A stretch of DNA of 64,000 nt from Stutzerimonas stutzeri (GCA_002339675.1 DDKB01000019.1:88168-152167); one strand, 5' to 3'. Positions 31,115 through 40,983 are shown, counted from the first letter of the stretch. A program made the numbers and translations. Notes: generated by a model from the sequence alone, not told the origin.

Positions 31115-31579
31115 ATGGCCAAGCATGACGATTCCATCCACAGCCGCGCGGCGATCGCGGGCCATCCGTTGCACCCGATGCTGATTCACTTTCCAGTTGC
31201 GGCGCTGACCGGCCTGTTGCCAGTCGATCTGGCCCATCTCTGGACATTGGACGAGTTCTGGTGGCGTGCCGGGCTCTGGTTGGCCGGCGTCGGTGCCCTG
31301 GGCGGCTGGATTGCCAGCCTGTTCGGTCTGGTCGATCTGCTCACAGTGCGCGAAATTCGATTGAAAATTACCGCGTGGTGTCATGCCATCCTTGCCGTGA
31401 TGATGCTCTCGCTCGCGTCGCTGAACTGGCTGCTGCGCTACCAGAACCAGGCTGGCGGCATGGAGCTCTGGGGGCTGTACCTGTCGGCGACCACCGCCGT
31501 GCTCATCGCCCTGGCCGCCTATCTGGGTGGCCGGCTGGTCTACGAGCATGCGGTCGGGGTCGACGTGGAAAAAGTCTGA
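31115..31579 (+). CDS. DUF2231 membrane protein
   Basis: This 154-residue protein has four transmembrane helices and the DUF2231 opening AGHPLHPMLIHFPVAAL, in which the two histidines are conserved and may bind haem or metal. The family has no defined function but is common near cytochromes and oxidases. GGAG 6 bases before 31115 supports this start over an ATG at 31076 that would overlap coxB. The divergent layout with coxB suggests shared control. Confidence 0.8.
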   Translation: MAKHDDSIHSRAAIAGHPLHPMLIHFPVAALTGLLPVDLAHLWTLDEFWWRAGLWLAGVGALGGWIASLFGLVDLLTVREIRLKITAWCHAILAVMMLSLASLNWLLRYQNQAGGMELWGLYLSATTAVLIALAAYLGGRLVYEHAVGVDVEKV

Positions 31580-31644
31580 TCCGGCGGTGCAGTGGGGCTT
31601 GATTCGTTCGCGCATGGGCAATGGCCGGTCCTCTCGAACGGGGG

Positions 31645-32058
31645 TCAGAAAGGCTTGGCCAGCACCAGCCACAGCGTTGCGGTGATGAGCGCAGCGATGG
31701 CGATACCGAGCACCAGGCACCGCAGGCTGACGCTGTGCTCCGGCGCGCGTTCGATGTGCAGCACCATGACCCCGCACAGCGCGTGGCAGAGCACCATGCC
31801 GGCGACGGTGCTGAGTTTGACGATCAACCAGCCGGCGAGGATGCCATCACGCAGGAACAGCGCCGTGCCCGAGCCGATGGTGACCAGCGCCGCAGGCGTA
31901 CCGACGAGGGTAAAGACCATGCGCGTGAGGTGGGCGTGGTCGCGGTAGAACAGCGCACTGGTCTGCCGGGTACCGGCCGCGACCAGCGCAGGCAGGTAGA
32001 GCAGGGTGCCGCACCAGCACAGCAGGCCCGCAAAGTGCAGCAGTTTGAGCAGCGGCAT
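31645..32058 (-). CDS. CopD/HemJ-like four-helix membrane protein
   Basis: The 137-residue protein has four transmembrane helices. The first, LLKLLHFAGLLCWCGTLLYLP, and the third, GWLIVKLSTVAGMVLCH, carry the His and Lys pattern seen in HemJ (alternative protoporphyrinogen oxidase) and in CopD copper-resistance domains. I cannot separate the two from sequence alone. Beside a caa3 oxidase operon either a haem or a copper role makes sense. It converges on the DUF2231 gene. Confidence 0.65.
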   Translation of the reverse strand: MPLLKLLHFAGLLCWCGTLLYLPALVAAGTRQTSALFYRDHAHLTRMVFTLVGTPAALVTIGSGTALFLRDGILAGWLIVKLSTVAGMVLCHALCGVMVLHIERAPEHSVSLRCLVLGIAIAALITATLWLVLAKPF

Positions 32059-32191
32059 GGGGGTCTCCGTCCGGCCCGCGTCAGGTCAGAACGTGTGACC
32101 TCCCCCTGCCGGGCCGGTTCGTATGCCACAGGCGATGCCTTGTTTCACCGATTTTCACAGCGAAGGCCGGTCGGCTAGCGGTGCGCATTTC

Positions 32192-33085
32192 TCAATGCGC
32201 GTCGCCGTTGTCCCCTTCATCGTGCCTCGCATCGCTCTGTGGCGCTTCCTTGGGCTTGAACAGCTGAGTGCCGCAACGGCTACAGAATGCCGCATTGGGT
32301 TCATGGGCGAGTTTTTCGCAGGTCGGACAGCGGTGCTGCAGGCTGTCGGTCCGCATGGCAGTGGCCAGTTCGGCGGTGAAGATGCCAGTCGGCACCGCGA
32401 TGATCGAGTAGCCGGTGATCATCGTCAGGGCGGCGACGGCCTTGCCCAGCGCCGTTTGCGGAACGATGTCGCCGAAGCCCACGGTGGTGATCGTGACCAC
32501 CGCCCAGTAGATGCTCATCGGAATGCTGGTGAAGCCGTTCTCCGGCCCCTCGATCACGTACATGAGCGTGCCGAAGATCAGCACCATGGTGGTTACGCTG
32601 AGCAGAAATACGACGATCTTCTGTTTGCTGCCGCGCAGCGCGACCAGCAGAAAGGTGGCCTGGCTCAGGTAATGGGTCAGCGCCAGCACGCGGAACACCC
32701 GCAGCATGCGAATCGCCCTGACCACGATGAGGTATTGCGAATCCGGCAGGACCAAGGCGATGAACGCCGGCAGCACCGACAGCAGGTCGATGGCGCCGTA
32801 GAAGCTGAACACGTATTTACGCGGCTGCGGATGGCAATAGATACGCAGCAGGTACTCGACCGCAAAAATGGCAGTGAATACCCATTCCAGCCCGGCCAGC
32901 AGGTCGCCGTAGCGTGCCCGATACACCGCGATACTGTCGAACATCACCACCACCAGGCTGGCGAAGATGATCACCAGCAGCCAGGTGTCGAACCGCTTGC
33001 CGGCCGAGGTATTGGTGAAAAAGATGATGACGTACAGGCGTTCGCGCCAACCCATCGATCGAAGGGCGTCATTGTCCATGGGCAT
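32192..33085 (-). CDS. Voltage-gated-type potassium channel with C-terminal zinc ribbon
   Basis: The 297-residue protein has six transmembrane segments. The S4-like helix has regularly spaced arginines (VVRAIRMLRVFRVL) and the pore has the selectivity filter TTVGFGD, so it belongs to the Kv-type ion transporter family. After the channel, CPTCEKL and CSRCGTQL form a four-cysteine zinc ribbon near residues 255-275. K+ selectivity is inferred from the GFG filter. It stands alone, between the CopD-like gene and moaA. Confidence 0.87.
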   Translation of the reverse strand: MPMDNDALRSMGWRERLYVIIFFTNTSAGKRFDTWLLVIIFASLVVVMFDSIAVYRARYGDLLAGLEWVFTAIFAVEYLLRIYCHPQPRKYVFSFYGAIDLLSVLPAFIALVLPDSQYLIVVRAIRMLRVFRVLALTHYLSQATFLLVALRGSKQKIVVFLLSVTTMVLIFGTLMYVIEGPENGFTSIPMSIYWAVVTITTVGFGDIVPQTALGKAVAALTMITGYSIIAVPTGIFTAELATAMRTDSLQHRCPTCEKLAHEPNAAFCSRCGTQLFKPKEAPQSDARHDEGDNGDAH

Positions 33086-33331
33086 TGGCTCCAGGCGTTC
33101 GTTGACGGGACAGTATCCCTATCCTGGCCTGCCGCGGGCAAACGGTCCGGGCCGTTCACCGCACGCACTGGCGTCTGTTCGGTCAGATAGACATCGACAC
33201 CACCGTGCGAGGTTCGTCCGCCGCGCCGGTGATGCCGTTCGATCATCGTGCCGACGGTAAGGGGCTGCCGCTTTGCCTCTTGGCCCGTTACGGCATAGTC
33301 TTGCCTGAGCATCACGCCGTTGGAGAGCGAC

Positions 33332-34327
33332 ATGCCAGATTCCCAGTTGGTCGATCCGTTCGGCCGGCGCATCACCTACCTCCGGCTGTCGGTAACCGAC
33401 CGCTGCGATTTTCGCTGCACTTACTGCATGAGCGAGGACATGGTCTTCGCGCCGCGCGCGCAGATCCTCACCCTCGAGGAACTCTACGCCGTGGCCGACG
33501 CCTTCATCGGTCTGGGTGTCCGGCGGATTCGGGTCACTGGCGGCGAGCCGCTGGTGCGCAAGGGGCTGCCGAGCCTGCTGGCGCGCCTGGGGGCGCGCGA
33601 AGAGCTGGAAGACCTGGCGATCACCACCAACGGATCGCAACTGCCGGTGCTGGCCCGGACCCTACGCGAGGCCGGCGTCAGGCGCCTGAATATCAGCCTG
33701 GATTCGCTCAGGCGCGAGCGTTTCGCCGAGCTCACCCGGCGCGACATGCTGCACCAGGTGATCGAGGGTATCGACGCGGCGCGTGCGGCCGGTTTCAGGC
33801 GCATCAAGCTCAACAGCGTGATCCAGAAGGGCCGCAACGACGACGAAGTGCTGGACCTGGTGAATTTTGCCGTCGACCGCGGGCTGGACATCAGTTTTAT
33901 CGAGGAGATGCCGCTGGGCAACGTCTCCAGCCATGAGCGGCAGATCACCTTCTGTTCGAGCGAAGAGGTACGCGAGCGCATCGAGACGGGCCACGCGCTG
34001 GTTCGCAGCAGCCATACCACTGGCGGGCCGTCGCGTTATTGGCAGGTTGCCGGCAGCGACACCCAGGTGGGCTTCATCTCCCCGCACAGCAACAACTTCT
34101 GCGGCAGCTGCAACCGGGTCCGGGTGACCGCCGAAGGCAAGCTGGTGCTCTGTCTCGGCCACGAGGGCGCGCTGGACCTCAAGACACTGATGCGCCGCTA
34201 CCCGGGCGACAGCGAGCGACTGCGCCATGCGCTGGTCGATGCGCTGCAGCTTAAGCCCGAAAAGCACGAATTCCGGACCGACGAACAGGTGCAGGTGGTG
34301 CGCTTCATGAGCATGACCGGCGGCTGA
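33332..34327 (+). CDS. moaA: GTP 3',8-cyclase MoaA
   Basis: MoaA starts molybdenum cofactor synthesis by rearranging GTP to 3',8-cyclo-GTP. The 331-residue protein has the radical-SAM cluster C25, C29, C32 (CDFRCTYC), GGEPLVR, and the second cluster site in FCGSCNRVR followed by LCLGHEG. It ends in the conserved GG tail (SMTGG). GGAGA lies 5 bases before the ATG. No other moa gene is adjacent. Mo cofactor would serve nitrate reductase in a denitrifier, but no such enzyme lies in the window. Confidence 0.95.
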   Translation: MPDSQLVDPFGRRITYLRLSVTDRCDFRCTYCMSEDMVFAPRAQILTLEELYAVADAFIGLGVRRIRVTGGEPLVRKGLPSLLARLGAREELEDLAITTNGSQLPVLARTLREAGVRRLNISLDSLRRERFAELTRRDMLHQVIEGIDAARAAGFRRIKLNSVIQKGRNDDEVLDLVNFAVDRGLDISFIEEMPLGNVSSHERQITFCSSEEVRERIETGHALVRSSHTTGGPSRYWQVAGSDTQVGFISPHSNNFCGSCNRVRVTAEGKLVLCLGHEGALDLKTLMRRYPGDSERLRHALVDALQLKPEKHEFRTDEQVQVVRFMSMTGG

Positions 34328-34375
34328 CTCTACCTGCGACCCCTGGCGCACATCCGCCCCGGTGGCCCCAGCCGC

Positions 34376-34400
34376 GTAGGGTGGGTTTCAGCCCACCGCC
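34376..34400. repeat. GTAGGGTGGG-type hairpin repeat before smc
   Basis: GTAGGGTGGGTTTCAGCCC begins a short repeat in which GGTGGG and CCCACC pair around TTTCAG. Relatives occur at 51297-51329 and 63004-63093. Such elements are widespread between pseudomonad genes; here it lies between moaA and smc. Confidence 0.7.
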
Positions 34401-34551
34401 GACCCCTTCGCATATCCGTCCCGAAACCGGTGGCCACCAAAACCGGCGTGATAAACTCCGCCGATTTTCCCGGCCCACCGCCCCCAGGACTCCCGATGTT
34501 CACGGCGACTCTGCTTGTTCATCCCCCCGCTGATGCCAAGGACAGGCCCGC

Positions 34552-37500
34552 ATGCGCCTGAAAAGCATCAAGCTCGCCGGATTCAAATCCTTCGTCGACC
34601 CCACCACCGTGAGCTTTCCGAGCAACATGGCGGCGGTGGTCGGCCCCAATGGCTGCGGCAAGTCCAACATCATCGACGCGGTGCGTTGGGTGATGGGCGA
34701 GAGCTCGGCGAAGAACCTGCGCGGCGAGTCGATGACCGACGTCATCTTCAACGGCTCCAACACCCGCAAGCCGGTGACCCAGGCCAGCATCGAGCTCATC
34801 TTCGACAACTCCGACGGCTCGTTGACCGGTGAGTACGCCGCCTTCGCGGAGATTTCCATCCGCCGCCGGGTCACCCGTGACGCGCAGAACACCTATTTCC
34901 TCAACGGCGTGAAATGCCGCCGCCGCGACATCACTGACATCTTTCTCGGCACCGGCCTCGGCCCCCGCAGCTACTCGATCATCGAGCAGGGGATGATCTC
35001 CAAGCTCATCGAGGCCAAACCCGAGGACCTGCGCAATTTCATCGAGGAAGCGGCCGGCATCTCCAAGTACAAGGAGCGCCGCCGCGAGACCGAGAACCGC
35101 ATCCGTCGCACCCACGAAAACCTCGCCCGCCTGACCGACCTGCGCGAAGAGCTCGAACGCCAGCTCGAGCGCCTGCACCGTCAGGCGCAGGCCGCGGAGA
35201 AATACCAGCAGTACAAGGCCGAGGAGCGCCAGCTGAAGGCGCAGCTGTCAGCCCTTCGCTGGCAGGCGCTGAATGCACAGGTGGGTGTGCGCGAGCAGAT
35301 GATCGGTGACCAGGAGGTCAGCTTCGAGGCGCTGGTCGCCGAGCAACGCAATGCCGATGCCAGCATCGAGCGGCTGCGCGATGGGCATCACGACCTGTCT
35401 GAGCGTTTTAATCTCGTACAGGGCCGCTTCTACTCGGTGGGCGGCGACATCGCCCGTGTCGAGCAGAGCATCCAGCACGGCCAGCAGCGGCTGCGGCAAC
35501 TGCAGGACGACCTGCGCGAGGCTGAACAGGCGCGCCAGGAGGCCGAGTCGCACCTCGGCCACGATCGCACCTTGCTCGCCACCCTTGGCGAGGAGTTGGC
35601 AATGCTCGAACCGGAGCAGGAGCTAGCCGCGGCGACAGCCGAAGAGGCTGCGGCACAACTGGAGCTGGCGGAAACCGAGATGCAGCGCTGGCAGGAGCAG
35701 TGGGAGGGGTTCAACCAGCGCAGCGCCGAACCGCGCCGCGCCGCCGAGGTGCAGCAGGCGCGGATCGCCCAGCTTGAGCAGAACCTCGAGCGGCTGGTCG
35801 AGCGCCAACGGCGTCTGGAGCAGGAGCGCGCATCACTCGCCGACGACCCCGAGGACTTGGCCGCCAGCGAACTCGGCGAGCAACTGGCGATGGGCGACCA
35901 GGCGCTCGAGAGCCTCTCTGCCACCCAGGCCCAGGCCGACCAGACGCTGGAAACCCTGGGTGTTGAGCTGGCGCAGGTGGTCGCCGCCGAGCGCGAGGCG
36001 CAGGGCGACCTGCAGCGACTCGAGGGGCGTCTCGCCTCGCTCGAAGCCCTGCAGCAGGCCGCCATGGACCCTGGAATGGGCGTCTCCGACTGGCTGCGCG
36101 AGCACGGCCTCGACAGCCTGCCGCGCCTGGCCGACGGGTTGCGGGTCGAGCCGGGCTGGGAGTTGGCGGTCGAAACCGTGTTGGGGGCCGACGTTCAGGC
36201 CGTGCGCGTCGAGCACTTCGACGGGCTGGACCTGGGCGGTTTCGACCAGGGCGACCTGCGCCTGGTCAGCGGCTCGCCGGTCGGCGCCGTTGCCCGCGGC
36301 AGTTTGCTCGACAAGGTCGAGTCGTCCTTCAACCTGGCACCCTGGCTGGGCCGGGTCAGGCCGGTCGAGGATCTCGACCAGGCGCTTATGGCGCGCGCTT
36401 CGTTGGCCGAAGGCGAGAGCCTGATCAGCCGCGACGGTTACTGGGTCGGGCGGCATTTCCTGCGCGTGCGACGCGCCAGCGAGGCGGAGTCCGGGTTGCT
36501 CGCCCGCGGCCAGGAGCTCGACCGCCTTCAGGCCGAGCGCGACGTTCTTGCCGCGCACCTGGCGCAGCATGCCGAGCGCCATGAGCAGTTGCGCGCCACG
36601 CTGCGCGATGAGCAACAGCGGCGCGAGCAGCTGCGCCACCAGCACCAGGCGCTGTCGCGCGAGCAGGCCGAGCGCCAGGCGCAGCTGTCGGCGAGCCAGG
36701 CCCGGCTGGAGCAGTTGAGCCTGCGCCGTCGGCGGCTGGACGAGGAACTGGCTGAACTGGCCGAACAACGCGCACTGGAGACCGAGCAGCTGGGCGAGTC
36801 GCGCCTGTACCTGCAGGATGCACTGGATGCCATGGCCACGGACACCGAACAGCGCGAATCGCTGTTGGCGAGCCGCGACGTTATTCGCGAGCGACTCGAC
36901 CGCGTCCGCCAGGAAGCTCGACAGCACAAGGATCAGGCCCATCAGCTGGCGGTGCGGGTTGGCTCCCTGAATGCCCAGCACGACTCCATTCGCCAGGCGC
37001 TGGAACGCCTTGAGCTCCAGTTCGAGCGCGCAGTCGAGCGCCGCGAACAGCTCTGCCTGAACCTTGAGGAAGGCGAGGCGCCGCTGGATGAGCTGCGCAT
37101 GAAACTCGAGGAGCTGCTTGAGCGGCGTATGGGCGTGGAAGAAGAACTCAAGCTCGCGCGGCTGGCGCTGGAGGATGCCGACCGCGAGCTGCGCGACGCC
37201 GAGAAACGCCGCACCCAGGCCGAGCAGCAGGCACAGTTGCTGCGCGGCCAGCTGGAGCAGCAGCGCATGGAATGGCAGGGGCTGAACATCCGGCGCAAGG
37301 CCTTGCAGGAGCAACTGCACCTGGACGGTTACGACCTGCACGGCGTACTCGCGACCTTGCCGGCCGACGCCGGCGAGCCGCAGTGGGAAGGCGAACTCGA
37401 GCGCCTGGACGGCCGAATCCAGCGGCTCGGCCCGATCAACCTCGCCGCGATCGACGAGTACCAGCAGCAATCCGAGCGCAAGCGCTACCTCGACGCCCAG

Positions 37501-38040
37501 AACGACGACCTCACCGAGGCGCTGGATACGCTGGAAAACGTCATCCGCAAGATCGACAAGGAAACCCGCAACCGCTTCAAGGAAACGTTCGACCAGATCA
37601 ACGCCGGGCTGCAGGCGCTTTTTCCCAAGGTATTCGGCGGCGGCAACGCTTATCTGGAACTTACCGGAGAAGATTTACTCGATACCGGGGTGGCGATCAT
37701 GGCGCGACCACCGGGCAAGAAAAACAGCACCATCCATCTGCTTTCGGGTGGCGAGAAGGCACTGACCGCGCTGGCGCTGGTGTTTGCCATCTTCCAGCTC
37801 AATCCGGCGCCGTTCTGCATGCTCGACGAAGTCGATGCGCCGCTGGACGACGCCAACGTCGGCCGCTATGCACGCTTGGTCAAGGAAATGTCGGCAACGG
37901 TTCAGTTCATCTACATCACGCACAACAAGATCGCGATGGAAATGGCGGACCAGCTGATGGGCGTGACGATGCACGAGCCGGGTTGTTCGCGGCTGGTCGC
38001 CGTGGATGTGGAACAGGCAGTGGCCCTCGCAGAGGCCTGA
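34552..38040 (+). CDS. smc: Chromosome partition protein SMC
   Basis: The 1162-residue ATPase organises and segregates the chromosome. Walker A GPNGCGKSN is near residue 32, then two long coiled coils flank a hinge at about 505-620 (containing ADVQAVRVEHFDG). The C-terminal head has signature LLSGGEKALTALAL and Walker B CMLDEVDAPLDD. The arms show the expected Glu, Arg, Gln and Leu-rich heptads. Length is standard. zipA follows 177 bases downstream, as in other pseudomonads. Confidence 0.97.
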   Translation: MRLKSIKLAGFKSFVDPTTVSFPSNMAAVVGPNGCGKSNIIDAVRWVMGESSAKNLRGESMTDVIFNGSNTRKPVTQASIELIFDNSDGSLTGEYAAFAEISIRRRVTRDAQNTYFLNGVKCRRRDITDIFLGTGLGPRSYSIIEQGMISKLIEAKPEDLRNFIEEAAGISKYKERRRETENRIRRTHENLARLTDLREELERQLERLHRQAQAAEKYQQYKAEERQLKAQLSALRWQALNAQVGVREQMIGDQEVSFEALVAEQRNADASIERLRDGHHDLSERFNLVQGRFYSVGGDIARVEQSIQHGQQRLRQLQDDLREAEQARQEAESHLGHDRTLLATLGEELAMLEPEQELAAATAEEAAAQLELAETEMQRWQEQWEGFNQRSAEPRRAAEVQQARIAQLEQNLERLVERQRRLEQERASLADDPEDLAASELGEQLAMGDQALESLSATQAQADQTLETLGVELAQVVAAEREAQGDLQRLEGRLASLEALQQAAMDPGMGVSDWLREHGLDSLPRLADGLRVEPGWELAVETVLGADVQAVRVEHFDGLDLGGFDQGDLRLVSGSPVGAVARGSLLDKVESSFNLAPWLGRVRPVEDLDQALMARASLAEGESLISRDGYWVGRHFLRVRRASEAESGLLARGQELDRLQAERDVLAAHLAQHAERHEQLRATLRDEQQRREQLRHQHQALSREQAERQAQLSASQARLEQLSLRRRRLDEELAELAEQRALETEQLGESRLYLQDALDAMATDTEQRESLLASRDVIRERLDRVRQEARQHKDQAHQLAVRVGSLNAQHDSIRQALERLELQFERAVERREQLCLNLEEGEAPLDELRMKLEELLERRMGVEEELKLARLALEDADRELRDAEKRRTQAEQQAQLLRGQLEQQRMEWQGLNIRRKALQEQLHLDGYDLHGVLATLPADAGEPQWEGELERLDGRIQRLGPINLAAIDEYQQQSERKRYLDAQNDDLTEALDTLENVIRKIDKETRNRFKETFDQINAGLQALFPKVFGGGNAYLELTGEDLLDTGVAIMARPPGKKNSTIHLLSGGEKALTALALVFAIFQLNPAPFCMLDEVDAPLDDANVGRYARLVKEMSATVQFIYITHNKIAMEMADQLMGVTMHEPGCSRLVAVDVEQAVALAEA

Positions 38041-38217
38041 CGGGTGCGCCGCGGCGGCGATCAACAGGGCGGCAGGGTAATAAAAGAGCCACGGCGAGCG
38101 GTGCACATCGACCGTTCGTCGTGCTAGTTTAGGCGCAATTTTTACGATGCGTGGATGGGCCTGTTCAACGGCTGCACGTTCACGTCTTTATCATCGATTT
38201 CAGGGGTTCAAGCATTA

Positions 38218-39048
38218 ATGGATATCGGTCTGCGCGAGTGGCTGATCGTCATCGGCATCATTGTCATCGCCGGCATTCTGTTCGATGGCTGGCGGCGTAT
38301 GCGTGGTAGCAAGGGCAAGTTGAAATTCAAGCTGGACCGCAACATCGCGAACAGCCTTCCCGACGAGGACGAATCCACTGAATTGCTGGGCCCCCCGCGC
38401 GTCGTGAGCCGGGCCCAGGAGCCCTCGTTCGACGAGGAGCCGCTGCCGTCGATGAGTGCGCGTGATGCGCGCGACGGCGGCAAGCGCCGCACGCAGGAAC
38501 CGCAGCAGCGCGACCTGCATTTTTCCAGCGACGACGAGCCGGTGCCGACCCTGCTCGACCCGGTGCTCGACGAGACCGACGCAACAGCCAACGAAGCCGA
38601 CCAGGACCTGCCGCCGGTCGAGGAAGTGCTGGTGATCAACGTGATTTCCCGCGATTCGCACGGCTTCCGTGGCCCCGCGTTGCTGCAGAACATCCTCGAA
38701 AGCGGCTTGCGGTTCGGTGAGATGGACATCTTCCACCGCCACGAGAGCATGGCGGGCAACGGCGAAGTGCTGTTCTCCATGGCCAATGCCGTCAAGCCCG
38801 GCACCTTCGATCTGGACGACATCGACCACTTCACCACGCCGGCGGTGAGCTTCTTCCTCGGTCTGCCGGGCCCGCGGCATCCCAAGCAGGCGTTCGACGT
38901 CATGGTCGCGGCGGCGCGCAAGTTGTCCCAGGAACTCAACGGTGAGCTCAAGGATGACCAGCGCAGCGTATTGACGGCGCAGACCATCGAACACTACCGC
39001 CAGCGCATCGTCGACTACGAACGCCGGCAGATGACCACCAAACGCTGA
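38218..39048 (+). CDS. zipA: Cell division protein ZipA
   Basis: ZipA anchors FtsZ to the membrane. The 276-residue protein has an N-terminal helix (WLIVIGIIVIAGILFDGW), a charged linker rich in Glu, Asp, Pro and Arg, and a C-terminal FtsZ-binding domain starting at EEVLVINVISRDSHGF near residue 135. I start at the ATG at 38218, where the family N-terminus MDIGLREWL begins. In most Pseudomonas genomes ligA follows directly; here it does not. Confidence 0.93.
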   Translation: MDIGLREWLIVIGIIVIAGILFDGWRRMRGSKGKLKFKLDRNIANSLPDEDESTELLGPPRVVSRAQEPSFDEEPLPSMSARDARDGGKRRTQEPQQRDLHFSSDDEPVPTLLDPVLDETDATANEADQDLPPVEEVLVINVISRDSHGFRGPALLQNILESGLRFGEMDIFHRHESMAGNGEVLFSMANAVKPGTFDLDDIDHFTTPAVSFFLGLPGPRHPKQAFDVMVAAARKLSQELNGELKDDQRSVLTAQTIEHYRQRIVDYERRQMTTKR

Positions 39049-39586
39049 TCCCTCTGCGGTCAGCATAGGAAAGGGCGTTGCTGCCGCTCGGCGACATCGC
39101 CCGAAATCCGAAACCCCCGCCTCTCTCCTCCGCGACCCTTTCTTCTGTCGGCTCACCAGGCCACCGAGGCGCTCCGATGCCGGCGACCTCAGCGGACAGG
39201 TTCTTCACCGGCTGCGCGCCTGGGCTAAGCGCCGGCCTACCGACCTGCAGCGGTTCGCAGGGAAGATGGCGCTTTCCACCTTCGCTGATATTCGCCAGAT
39301 CCAGGGGCAAGCCTCTCCCCACGGTCTAGGTTCGGGCGTCACCATCAGCAGCGTTTGCTGCGCGCATGACGAGTGCTGATCTCAGCAAAGACCGCTGCCT
39401 TCGGGGCGCTAACACAGCCTTTCGAGCCTGCTCGTTCAGGCACGGCGCCAGTGCTGACCTTTGAAATCGCCAATGGCGGGTGCCGGCCAGGCCGGTCCGG
39501 CACCGTGCTGCTTTCATGGAGGCGCGCCCCGCGGCGAACAGCCGGCACCATGGCGCGGGCCGCAACCCGCAGCCCGCGGCCGGCAA
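39049..39586. other. Non-coding or unassigned junction between zipA and atoE
   Basis: This 538-base stretch has no gene I can support. Open frames exist on both strands (for example minus 39326-39586, 86 codons), but they are rich in Arg, Ala and Pro, have no recognisable motif or good ribosome site, and look like chance frames in GC-rich DNA. ligA, expected after zipA, is absent. The sequence contains an imperfect GCCGG-rich palindrome near 39480-39505. It is the boundary between core genes and a catabolic block. Confidence 0.6.
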
Positions 39587-40927
39587 TCAGCCGAACAGAT
39601 ACAGACAACCAGCGATCACCAGCCCCGAGTACACGAGCATCAGCAGGCAGTAACCCATGATGTCGCGAGCGCCGAGGCCGACGATGCCAAGGATGGGCAG
39701 GGCCCAGAACGGCTGAATCATATTGGTCCAGGCGTCGCCCCAGGCAATCGCCATGGCGGTGACGGCGGGTGCGACACCCAGCGCCTGGCCGGCCGGCAGC
39801 ATGATCGGGCCTTGCACCGCCCACTGGCCGCCGCCCGACGGCACGAACACGTTGACCAGTCCGGCGCTGAGGAAGGCCAGCACCGGGAAGGTGTCGGCCG
39901 ACGACCAGGCGATGAAGGTGTCGGTGATCTCTTTGCCCAGTGACAACCCGTCGGCATTGGCGCCGACCATCATGCCCATGATCCCGGCGTAGAAGGGGAA
40001 CTGGATGACGATGCCACTGATGCCGCCGATCCCGTCCTGCACCGCGCGCATGTAGCGTTCTGGCGAGCCGTGCAGTGCCAGGCCGATAAACAGGAACAAG
40101 CCGATGACAATGTTCAGCGTGAGGGCGAAGCCGTTCTCGGCGAAGTAGAAACCGAAATACACCACAGCCAGCGCAACGATGATCAGGTTGAGGATGCGGC
40201 TGTCGTCCATCCGCTGGGCCAGCGTGTTGCGCGGCAGCGGCTCATGCGCAGGGTCGGCCAGCAGTGACGGGTCGGCGACCTTGGGGTCTTTCGGGTGCAT
40301 CGCCCAATTGAGAAGCGGCAGGCCGATGACCAACAGGGCGATGATGGTCAGGTTCATGGCGGTGAACAGGGTGTCGCCGACGCCAATGGCGCCCGTGATC
40401 ACGCCGCCGCTCATGCGCTCCAGGTCCGCACCGCCGGTAGCCAGCGACAGCGGGATCGAGCCGGACAGCCCGCCGTGCCAGATCAGGAAGCCCGAATAGG
40501 CTGCCGCGACCAGCAGGGGATAGTCGACACCTTTGACTTCACGGGCGAGCGCGCGGGCGAACACCGCACCGATCACCAGGCCGAAACCCCAGTTGATCCA
40601 GGAGCCGGCGAGCGCGACGAGGGTGACCAGCACCACGGCACGCCCGGGCGTACGGGCGCTTCGTGCCAGTCTTGCCAGCAAGCGATGAATCAAGGGGGCG
40701 CTGGCCAGCGCATGGCCGGTCACCAGAATCAGCGCCATCTGCATGGCGAAGGTAAGCAGGTTCCAGAAGCCGGTGCCCCAGTGCTGTGCCATGGCGGGCA
40801 GGCCCTGGCCGGTGACCAGCATGCTGGCGGCGAGGACGATGAGGCTGAGCAGGATGGCGAAAACGAAAGGCGAGGGGAGGTAGCGCTGTACGAGCTTCAC
40901 ACTCGCTGAAGTGATGGCATTGAGCAT
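39587..40927 (-). CDS. atoE: Short-chain fatty acid transporter (AtoE family)
   Basis: The 446-residue inner-membrane carrier has about eleven helices. The family segments LPSPFVFAILLSLIVL, FWNLLTFAMQMALILVTGH and SWINWGFGLVIGA are near the N-terminus, and FVPSGGGQWAVQGPI is near residue 365. AtoE-type proteins import short-chain fatty or keto acids. It is the last gene of the dhcA-dhcB-atoB-atoE set, separated from atoB by a repeat pair (40984-41154), so it may have reduced co-expression. The order equals that of PA1999-PA2002 in P. aeruginosa. Confidence 0.92.
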   Translation of the reverse strand: MLNAITSASVKLVQRYLPSPFVFAILLSLIVLAASMLVTGQGLPAMAQHWGTGFWNLLTFAMQMALILVTGHALASAPLIHRLLARLARSARTPGRAVVLVTLVALAGSWINWGFGLVIGAVFARALAREVKGVDYPLLVAAAYSGFLIWHGGLSGSIPLSLATGGADLERMSGGVITGAIGVGDTLFTAMNLTIIALLVIGLPLLNWAMHPKDPKVADPSLLADPAHEPLPRNTLAQRMDDSRILNLIIVALAVVYFGFYFAENGFALTLNIVIGLFLFIGLALHGSPERYMRAVQDGIGGISGIVIQFPFYAGIMGMMVGANADGLSLGKEITDTFIAWSSADTFPVLAFLSAGLVNVFVPSGGGQWAVQGPIMLPAGQALGVAPAVTAMAIAWGDAWTNMIQPFWALPILGIVGLGARDIMGYCLLMLVYSGLVIAGCLYLFG

Positions 40928-40983
40928 GGATTGGTCCTTGGTTTTTATTGGTTCTTCTAGTGGTTGTCATTGAGAGGCTGACG

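Noticed and set aside
35833..37470. Long minus-strand open frame inside smc
   Set aside because: It mirrors the coiled-coil codons of smc (Leu-, Gln- and Ala-rich) and has no independent start signal or domain.
39326..39586. 86-codon minus-strand frame after atoE
   Set aside because: No ribosome site, no motif, composition typical of chance frames in GC-rich DNA; kept only as part of the unassigned junction.
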